A DNA stretch of 12,177 nt from an uncultured Chlorobiota bacterium (lineage in GTDB: Bacteria; Bacteroidota; Bacteroidia; Bacteroidales; JAADGE01): NCBI GenBank assembly GCA_947311125.1, contig CAMZKI010000072.1, positions 1 through 12,177 of the forward strand, read 5' to 3'. The first letter of the stretch is position 1, and every line of letters begins with the position of its first letter. Positions 1-6,464 of this stretch are shown here, one piece after another. The notes under the pieces were generated by a model. It was not told the origin of the DNA and did no database searches. It worked only from the letters and a program-made list of their open reading frames with translations. The translations under genes were made by a program, and so were the position numbers.

Positions 1-109
1 CGAAACTATTGATTTTCTGAGGTTTAACGTTTATTATGCCTGCCGAATTTACGCTGACCAGCCTAACAATGCTCCCGGAACTATAAACAGATTGGAATAC
101 AGACCTTTG
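1..109 (+). pseudogene. Inverted duplicate fragment of pruA (probable artefact)
   Basis: Read on the plus strand from base 2, this arm encodes ETIDFLRFNVYYACRIYADQ and the following residues to YRPL, identical to residues 144-178 of the minus-strand pruA product. It has no start of its own and enters from the window edge. It is the reversed copy created by the fold-back centred near base 124 and should not be annotated as a gene. Confidence 0.85.
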
Positions 110-247
110 AAAGGAGAAAGAGCAAATATAAATCCTTCCAAAGGTCTGTATTCCAATCTGTTTATAGTTCCGGGAGCATTGTTAGGCTGGTCAGCGTAAA
201 TTCGGCAGGCATAATAAACGTTAAACCTCAGAAAATCAATAGTTTCG
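1..247. repeat. Fold-back palindrome (inverted repeat, arms 1-109 / 139-247)
   Basis: Base i pairs with base 248-i. Pairing is perfect from 1/247 to 109/139, has one mismatch (110/138), then five more pairs to 115/133, leaving a 17-base loop at 116-132. Both arms encode the same piece of the pruA product, once on each strand. The right arm and loop read as a normal continuation of pruA on the minus strand, while the left arm is the reversed copy. A palindrome this long and exact inside a conserved enzyme, starting at the first base of the window, is typical of strand-switch chimeras made during amplification or sequencing, or of an assembly end. A true inverted duplication is possible but less likely. 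Confidence 0.95.
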
Positions 248-675
248 CAAGCTGCATCAATTTCTGCCTGAAACGGGTTTTTGCTTTGTCCGAGCATAGT
301 TGCGGCATTAATCAACGAACGATATTTTGTAGCCAAAAGTTCGGCAATTTTCATATTTATTGATGCTCTTTCAATCCAAGGCATTTCTGACCATTTTTTA
401 CGAGCTTCGAGGGCTGAGTTTATAGCCGCTTTTACTTCCTCAGTACCGGCTTTGTGGTAAGTTGCCAAAACATGATTGTGATTATGCGGCATTACAACTT
501 TTCCCGTATTTCCCGTACGAATTTCTTTTCCTCCTATTATAAGCGGAATATCAATTGTTTGGGATTTAAGTTCTTCGAGTTTTTCTTTAAGTTCTTTTCT
601 CTCTGTTGAACCGGGAGCATAAGATTTAACAGGCTCATTTTCAGGTTTCGGGAATTTATAGATTGCATTAATCAT
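109..675 (-). CDS. pruA: 1-pyrroline-5-carboxylate dehydrogenase (L-glutamate gamma-semialdehyde dehydrogenase), 3' part missing
   Basis: This NAD-dependent aldehyde dehydrogenase oxidises glutamate gamma-semialdehyde (the open form of P5C) to glutamate, the last step of proline catabolism in the cytoplasm. About 189 genuine residues from the N-terminus are visible. The family-typical stretch PLIIGGKEIRTG lies near residues 44-55, EARKKWSEMPWIERA near 90-104, and YRPLEGFIFALSPF at 176-189, where the family continues with NFT. The whole family runs to about 540 residues, so the Rossmann core and catalytic Cys/Glu region are absent. From base 108 leftward the frame continues for 19 more codons to a TAA at 49-51, but that tail is the reverse complement of the gene itself and is not real PruA sequence. 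The ATG at 673-675 fits the family N-terminus (MINAIYKFPKPENEPV). It is transcribed divergently from the receptor-like gene at 974. The family assignment is confident; the truncation is probably technical. Confidence 0.9.
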
Positions 676-710
676 AAGTCATTAAATTTAAAAGGTTATT
701 AATTTTTTTT

Positions 711-719
711 GCAAATGTA
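711..719 (-). promoter_or_regulatory. Bacteroidota -7 promoter element upstream of pruA
   Basis: The minus strand reads TACATTTGC here, matching the Bacteroidota primary-sigma -7 consensus TAnnTTTG. It lies about 35 bases upstream of the pruA ATG. No convincing -33 TTTG/TTG element was found at the expected distance, so the assignment rests on the -7 element and its position. Confidence 0.55.
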
Positions 720-794
720 TAAAAAAGAAGTTAATAAGATCACCGTATTTTTATGATTTATGTCATTTGTGTGTAAGTGTCTGAAAATAAAAAG

Positions 795-830
795 AACAAC
801 CTTGCATTATATGATATATGCAAGGTTGTT
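795..830 (-). terminator. 13-bp-stem hairpin, terminator-like on the minus strand
   Basis: AACAACCTTGCAT (795-807) and ATGCAAGGTTGTT (818-830) form a perfect 13-bp inverted repeat around a 10-base loop. On the minus strand the stem is followed at once by a T-rich tract (CTTTTTATTTTC, complement of 783-794), the form of an intrinsic terminator. On the plus strand there is no T tract. It sits between two divergent promoters, with no recognised minus-strand gene directly upstream. It may stop antisense transcripts coming from the gene at 974, end a small RNA, or be an operator. Confidence 0.55.
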
Positions 831-890
831 GACAGTAATAAAATCAATATTTATTTAGAACTTAGCCTATATTTTTAACTTTTTAAAATC

Positions 891-899
891 TATATTTGC
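891..899 (+). promoter_or_regulatory. Bacteroidota -7 promoter element for the 974-8003 gene cluster
   Basis: TATATTTGC matches the TAnnTTTG -7 consensus and lies 74 bases upstream of the ATG at 974. The sequence before it is T-rich, without a clear -33 TTTG. It is the best promoter candidate for the receptor-like gene and possibly for all three plus-strand genes, because no strong terminator was seen between them. Confidence 0.55.
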
Positions 900-973
900 A
901 TACTAAAAATAATTATTCACGTTTTAACGAAAAGGATAAAAAAACAACACAAAACTCAATAAAAAAGTAAGTA

Positions 974-3397
974 ATGAAAAAAAGCATAATTGTTTTAGTC
1001 TTATCGGTTCTGTATTATTTTTCATTTTCTCAGGAAATAACCGTGAACGGAATCGTAAAAGACGCAAAAACCAATAATCCTGTTATAGGAGCGGCAGTTT
1101 TTGAACTTGGAGATGCAACGATAGGAACTGCAACAGATACCGAGGGTTTTTTCAGTTTAAAATTTTCAAAAAAACATATTATCTTAAAAGTTGCATACAT
1201 AGGATATAAAGACACTGTTTTTGATTTTTATCTTGTTAAAGACACGGCGCTGATAGTTAACTTAGTTTCGGAAACAGATATTGATGAGGTTAAAATAGAA
1301 GATGATTCAATTAATTGGCGACCTGCCGATAATGATTTGAGCGGTAATATTAAGCTGATTTTAGCTGAAGGTGCTGATAAAAAAGACAAATTTACGATTA
1401 AGAAAATCCCGGTCAAGAAGGAAAAGAAAGCCGAAAAAAAAATAAATGAAATATTTCTGAGCAGTATTGATAATCCTGCAGGAAAAGCCGTTTATATTGA
1501 CGGAGCAAGAATATATTTTCCTGTTGTTGATTTTTGGCTTATGCCTTTAATACCTGAAAATGTTGCGGATAATTTTGACTATTACGAAATTAATTTTCCT
1601 GCAAAATACGGAAACTTTCCGGCTCCTGTTTTTGATGTTGATATTAAAAAAGGAGATATGAAAAGATACAGAGGGAACGTTACGGCGAGTTTTTTCGGTG
1701 CAGGATTTAATTTTACGGGACCCGTAAAGGAAGAACGTTCAGCGTTTTTTGTTTCGGCAAGAAAAAGTTTTATCAACAGCCCTTATACTGAATTATTTTT
1801 GACAGATAACACTGAGACGGGAGAATATCGTTTAAAATCGAATTTTTGGGACATTAATCTGAAATATTCTCATAATTTAACCGAAAACAGTAAGTTTTTC
1901 ATCAGTTTTTTCCATAATAAAAACAAGTCTGAAACAGGAACAGGAGAAGTCAATTCGGATACAGCCGAATATTCAATAACAAGAAACATAAATCCAATTT
2001 ACGGAAATACTGCGGCAGTGTTTAATTTCAGTCACAGTTTTACGCAGGATTTTATTTTTAATGCAGCTTTAATATACAGCAGATACAATCTTAATCAAAC
2101 AATAACCGGAGATTCCGTAGGGATGTCGGATAATAAAATTTCTTACATAAATCGTTATGATGCCGAATATGTTTCGGGTAACAGCGATTTCGGTTTAAAA
2201 CTCAGTGCAAAATATAACATTAACAACGAACATTTTTTACTGTTCGGGGCAAATGCTTTTAATAAGCGATTCAGACCGGTTGATGCAAGCTTATCCGTAA
2301 ACGATTTTGAAAATAGCTTTGAGATTGACACAACTTGGCAGGCAAATACGATAAACGCACAGGAATATTCTTTGTTTGCACAAGATAGTTATAAACCTGA
2401 TGAAAATATAACCGTAAACGGAGGACTGAGATTTTCAGCTTTCAGTAACGAAAATAAAACATATTATTCTGTTGAGCCGAGGATCTTCGGAAGTTATCGT
2501 GTTCTTGATTTTTTATCTGCTGAAATTTCATATGCTTATAATAAAGATTATTTGCATATGCTTACCGGAAATTATGTAGGCTTAAGTTCCGTAATTTTTA
2601 TTCCTTCTTCTGAAAATATTTTACCTACGGTAACAAATCATTTCGCGGCGGGAGCTGTTTTAAATTTGCCTTTTGACATAAATCTTAAAGGAACTGTTTT
2701 TTATGACAATATAAAAGATGCTTACGAATATAAAGATAACTACTCTTATTTTGACTATCCCGGAAAGCCGGTATTGACAGGAACGGATATTGAAAGCAGA
2801 ATTACGGAAGTATCGGGGAGCTATAAGGGGGTAAGAACATCTGTAACAAAAAAGTATAAAGGCTTTAAACTTTCGTTAAATCATATAATTTCAGATTATT
2901 CTTTAAATTCAGACAGCATTAATTTCGGACAGTCATTTCAATATACAAAAAACAGAAAAAATGAAATTGGTTTAAAAGTATCATATTCCGTAAATGAAAA
3001 TATCGGAATTTTTGCAAATTGGACATATCAGTCCGGAAATTTTGTAACACTTCGCAAGCAGCATTATGTGCCTTACGATTATACAACCGGCAATTTAGGA
3101 ACAGGAAATATTCCTGATATGAGCACAATGTATTTGAATGAATACGTGCAGATACCTCCTTTTAACCGTAACGATTTTAAATTACCGGCATATCATCGGC
3201 TGGATATAGGTGCAGACTATACCGTTGAGAATCATAAAATAGGATTACATATTTATAATGTTTATAATCGCAGAAATCCGGAGTTTATTGATTATAAAAA
3301 AGGAACATTAACAAACGAAACGTTAAACAGGGTTGTAAAATATACCGATTTGCCTTTTTTCCCGACTATAAGTTATTCATACAGATTTGAATATTGA
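974..3397 (+). CDS. TonB-dependent-receptor-like outer-membrane barrel with reduced plug
   Basis: The 807-residue protein starts with a signal peptide (MKKSIIVLVLSVLYYFSFS, cleavage probably before Q20). Next is a CarboxypepD-regulatory-like beta-sandwich (about 21-100; ITVNGIVKD..PVIGAAVF..TDTEGFFSL..VAYIGYKD). Residues 101-110 (TDIDEVKIED) sit where a TonB-box-like segment is usual. A Lys-rich stretch (about 135-156) follows, then a short plug remnant: AVYIDGARIYF, then YYEINFPAKYGNFPAPVFDVDIKKG, which corresponds to the end of receptor plugs (KGGFPARYGGRLSSVLDI..KEG). The rest is a long beta-barrel ending in an aromatic strand (SYSYRFEY), as in outer-membrane proteins. The usual N-terminal half of the plug, with its QLLPG and VRGG motifs, is not recognisable. 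The substrate is unknown; active TonB-driven transport is uncertain. It lies 170 bp upstream of a T9SS cargo gene on the same strand, so a role in the same surface system is plausible but inferred. Confidence 0.8.
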   Translation: MKKSIIVLVLSVLYYFSFSQEITVNGIVKDAKTNNPVIGAAVFELGDATIGTATDTEGFFSLKFSKKHIILKVAYIGYKDTVFDFYLVKDTALIVNLVSETDIDEVKIEDDSINWRPADNDLSGNIKLILAEGADKKDKFTIKKIPVKKEKKAEKKINEIFLSSIDNPAGKAVYIDGARIYFPVVDFWLMPLIPENVADNFDYYEINFPAKYGNFPAPVFDVDIKKGDMKRYRGNVTASFFGAGFNFTGPVKEERSAFFVSARKSFINSPYTELFLTDNTETGEYRLKSNFWDINLKYSHNLTENSKFFISFFHNKNKSETGTGEVNSDTAEYSITRNINPIYGNTAAVFNFSHSFTQDFIFNAALIYSRYNLNQTITGDSVGMSDNKISYINRYDAEYVSGNSDFGLKLSAKYNINNEHFLLFGANAFNKRFRPVDASLSVNDFENSFEIDTTWQANTINAQEYSLFAQDSYKPDENITVNGGLRFSAFSNENKTYYSVEPRIFGSYRVLDFLSAEISYAYNKDYLHMLTGNYVGLSSVIFIPSSENILPTVTNHFAAGAVLNLPFDINLKGTVFYDNIKDAYEYKDNYSYFDYPGKPVLTGTDIESRITEVSGSYKGVRTSVTKKYKGFKLSLNHIISDYSLNSDSINFGQSFQYTKNRKNEIGLKVSYSVNENIGIFANWTYQSGNFVTLRKQHYVPYDYTTGNLGTGNIPDMSTMYLNEYVQIPPFNRNDFKLPAYHRLDIGADYTVENHKIGLHIYNVYNRRNPEFIDYKKGTLTNETLNRVVKYTDLPFFPTISYSYRFEY

Positions 3398-3567
3398 ATG
3401 GGGTAACTGTTATACTTGTAACGGGTTACAGGCAGAAAATAAATTATGTTGCAACTTTTTCCCGAAAGAAATTGTCTGAGAACAAAACCTTTTCGTAATT
3501 TTATCGTATAATATAAAGCACGAAAAGATTCATTCTTTTTCCCGATAATTTTTTAAAAGAAAATACT
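3398..3567 (+). promoter_or_regulatory. Intergenic region with short inverted and direct repeats
   Basis: The region holds TAAC-T-GTTA (3404-3412) and TGTAAC-GG-GTTACA (3417-3430), two adjacent small dyads built on the same TAAC/GTTA core. It also holds an 11-base direct repeat CTTTTTCCCGA at 3455-3465 and 3535-3545, exactly 80 bases apart. A further inverted repeat, CTTTTCGT (3489-3496) / ACGAAAAG (3520-3527), lies between them. The only -7-like sequence is TATGTTGC (3445-3452), one base short of consensus. There is no clear intrinsic terminator, so read-through from the upstream gene is possible. The dyads could be a regulator site or processing structures; no function is assigned. Confidence 0.35.
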
Positions 3568-6390
3568 ATGAAAACTGTAAAATTTATTCTGCTGTTATCT
3601 TTTTTTTTGATTCCGTATGTTATCTTCGGACAAACAAGATGGACGGGGGGCGGAGCATCCGACAGTTTTTCGGATATCGGAAATTGGGATAACGGAGTTC
3701 CTATGCCCGGAAGTGTTATTATATTTGATATCGGAGGAGAGATATATATAACAAATATCCCCGGGACTTATAACTCAACGGCATCTATAAGCAGTATGCT
3801 GGTACAGAATAATACAAGAGTTTTTTTTGACAATACAACTGCAGGACCGACAGAATTTTATGTAAATAACATAGAGATTGAAGGCGGCAGCAGTTTTATA
3901 GTGGAGGGAACGGAACAATTTTCTGTTTTTACAGAGACCGCAAATATATACGGAACGCTTGATGCAGGAGATATTCATCTGTTTAAAACTTTCGGAACAG
4001 GGTCGGGATATAATTTTATTGATGCCGCAACATTTGTTACTGCAAATATTAACGGTGTAAGCGGCAGCATACAGGGAAACTATCATCATAACAATTTTTT
4101 TTATTTGGTATACAACGGAATTGATGCACAAAATACCGGTTTAACCGGAGATACTCAGCCTTTCGGAGATATCTTTATAAATAACGGTTCTGCAGACGGG
4201 GTTTTTATGGACGAAAATGTTAGTGTTGATACATTAACTCTGTTAAACGGCAATTTTAATATAGTAAATAAACACTTAACAGTTACGGGAGCCGTTAATT
4301 ATGCAGGTGGAAGTTTGTCGGGAGATATAAATAGCTCTGTTCTTGAAATAAATACAACTAACTCGTTGAGTGAGTTTCTTTTAGAAACTCCTCTAACGTT
4401 AGACTCTTTGATTATACAGTCGGACACTACGGTGTTTCTTACAAATACCGATGTGTTGAGTGTGTCGGATTTAGTAATGCACAACGGAAATTTAGCTGTT
4501 GCAGATTGTGAATTGGAAGTGAATAACTCATTTTACAGAGTTTCGGCATCGGCTTTTCTTACAGGAGGAACAAATGCAGTTTTAACATTTAATAATTTAA
4601 CAAGCACACCTTCACCATTAAATACTTTGCAATTGGGCAGCTTTACAAATCGCTCTGATCGTACTGTCAGTTTGGAAGGAGACTTAACTGTCGAAATTTC
4701 TTTGAGTATGGAGAACGGAATTTTGGATATAGGCAATAATACACTTATAATTAACGGCGATTACAGTTATACAAACGGACTGCTGTCAGGAAACGGAATA
4801 TCGGTTATTTCGATAAACGAAACGGGAGGGACTGCGATGAACATTGCGTTTAATGCAACTGCAAATTCAATCTCTTCACTATATATAAATAATCCCGGAG
4901 GAATAATAGATATAGATTCGGATTTAAAAATAAATAACCAATTAGATATTACGGGAGGGAAGTTGAGGGTAAATAATATTCTCACTTTCAGTCCCGGAGC
5001 TTATATTACGGCAACGGAAACAGATTATATAATTACCTCAGAAGGAGCTTTTGTAGAAGTACAAGGGCTGACAAACGGCACAAATTTCTTCCTGCCTGTC
5101 GGTACAAATACGTTTTATGCTCCTGTAGCAATAAACAGCATTTCGGGTGCTGATTATTCAATAGCAGTTTATGACAATATTTATACAGAAGGAAATTTCG
5201 GGACTCCTGTTAATGATAAAAACGTAAACTTAAGATGGGAGATATATCCTGCTGTAACAAGTGATTTTGACTTAACTTTAAGCTGGGATCCGAATGCTGA
5301 ATCGGGCTCTTTTGATTTAAGTCAGTGTTACATTTCTAATTATGACGGTTATCAGTGGGATAATATCGGATTAACTCCCGGAACGAGTTCGGCAACTGTC
5401 AATTCTCAGACACGAAGTGTCTCCGGGTTAAGTGGTTTTTTCGGTGTTTTTTACGGAATAAATAATCTGCCGACAGCTGCCGATAATACTGTTATAGCGT
5501 TAGTAGATATTCCGTATATTTTTACTTTGCCTGACTTTAACTTCTATGATGCAGACGGAGATAATCTTGAAAAAATTGAAATAACACAAATGCCTCAAAG
5601 CGGAATGTTATTTTTAGACGGTAACTCTAATGATGTGCCTGATGCAGTTGAGCTTATAGCAGCGGGAAGCCAGATAATGTATTACGATATAGAAGCAGGA
5701 AACTTAAAATTTATACAGGCAACAGGCGAATTTGGAATACCTTATACAAATTTTCTATTTAGAGTGAGTGACGGCTTATCTTACAGCGCTTCTGAATATT
5801 CTATGAACATAAATGTAGGGAATAATCGTCCGCCTGTTGCAAATGATCAGACGTTCGTAATTCCTGAACACAGCCCTAACGGTACTTTTGTAGGAAAAAT
5901 TGAAGCTGCAGACCCGGATGCGGGGCAAACTCTTTTCTTTTATCCTGCCCAAGGTGCAGTTTTTTCAGATGCTTTTAAAATAGAAAGTAACGGGACAATA
6001 ACGGTAAATAACAGCGACCTGCTGGAATATTCAATAAATCCTGCCTTCTCTTGTGATTTAGACGTATGCGATGACGGAGAACCGGTTTTGTGCACTCCGA
6101 TAACAGTTACCGTCAACTTAGAAGAAGTAATTCAAGATTTAGTTCCTGCAAATTATATTTCGCCGAACGGAGACGGATATAATGATACTTGGATAGTTAA
6201 AGGTCTTGAAAACGGAACATTCGAGGCTTTTATTTTCAATAATAACGGGAAAGAACTGTTTTATTCTCCTGAGTACAAGAATGACTGGGACGGAACAAAT
6301 TACGGAAAAGAACTTCCTCCGGGGATTTATTACTACCTGCTTAAATCCGGAAATATTGAGTTAAAAGGCACTATTACTTTGGTAAGATAA
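3568..6390 (+). CDS. Secreted adhesin-like protein with type B (CHU_C / gliding-motility) T9SS sorting domain
   Basis: The 940-residue protein has a signal peptide (about 1-21, cleavage before Q22). A long region of short beta-strand repeats rich in Asn, Gly, Ser and Thr follows (about 23-510; phrases such as LTLLNGNFNIVNKHLTV and LSMENGILDIGNNTLII), suggesting a beta-helix or stacked beta fold. Residues 632-750 look like a cadherin-like Ig module (DADGDN at 661-666, FRVSDGLSYS), and 754-850 like a cadherin-type module (ADPDAGQ at 781-787). The C-terminus (about 858-940) is a CHU_C domain: ISPNGDGYNDTW at 864-875, KNDWDGTNYGKELPPGIYYY at 904-923, ending KGTITLVR. Such domains direct export through the type IX system and retention at the cell surface. 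The next gene is a PorP/SprF homologue, the usual partner of type B cargo. Acidic DxDGD-like loops suggest calcium binding. The ligand is unknown; no catalytic domain was recognised. Confidence 0.88.
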   Translation: MKTVKFILLLSFFLIPYVIFGQTRWTGGGASDSFSDIGNWDNGVPMPGSVIIFDIGGEIYITNIPGTYNSTASISSMLVQNNTRVFFDNTTAGPTEFYVNNIEIEGGSSFIVEGTEQFSVFTETANIYGTLDAGDIHLFKTFGTGSGYNFIDAATFVTANINGVSGSIQGNYHHNNFFYLVYNGIDAQNTGLTGDTQPFGDIFINNGSADGVFMDENVSVDTLTLLNGNFNIVNKHLTVTGAVNYAGGSLSGDINSSVLEINTTNSLSEFLLETPLTLDSLIIQSDTTVFLTNTDVLSVSDLVMHNGNLAVADCELEVNNSFYRVSASAFLTGGTNAVLTFNNLTSTPSPLNTLQLGSFTNRSDRTVSLEGDLTVEISLSMENGILDIGNNTLIINGDYSYTNGLLSGNGISVISINETGGTAMNIAFNATANSISSLYINNPGGIIDIDSDLKINNQLDITGGKLRVNNILTFSPGAYITATETDYIITSEGAFVEVQGLTNGTNFFLPVGTNTFYAPVAINSISGADYSIAVYDNIYTEGNFGTPVNDKNVNLRWEIYPAVTSDFDLTLSWDPNAESGSFDLSQCYISNYDGYQWDNIGLTPGTSSATVNSQTRSVSGLSGFFGVFYGINNLPTAADNTVIALVDIPYIFTLPDFNFYDADGDNLEKIEITQMPQSGMLFLDGNSNDVPDAVELIAAGSQIMYYDIEAGNLKFIQATGEFGIPYTNFLFRVSDGLSYSASEYSMNINVGNNRPPVANDQTFVIPEHSPNGTFVGKIEAADPDAGQTLFFYPAQGAVFSDAFKIESNGTITVNNSDLLEYSINPAFSCDLDVCDDGEPVLCTPITVTVNLEEVIQDLVPANYISPNGDGYNDTWIVKGLENGTFEAFIFNNNGKELFYSPEYKNDWDGTNYGKELPPGIYYYLLKSGNIELKGTITLVR

Positions 6391-6464
6391 ATTGAAAATA
6401 TTTTCGCTTACATGGTTTTAGTATAGTTTTTGAAAAGGTGAATAATATACACGAATAAAAAAAT

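Noticed and set aside
49..108. C-terminal extension of the minus-strand PruA frame to a TAA at 49-51
   Set aside because: These codons are the reverse complement of the gene's own sequence from the palindrome's left arm. They replace the expected NFT continuation of the family and are not a real C-terminus.
3775..4131. Minus-strand 118-codon open frame inside the T9SS cargo gene
   Set aside because: It is Cys- and Tyr-rich with no domain, antisense to a continuous well-supported gene, and has no promoter.
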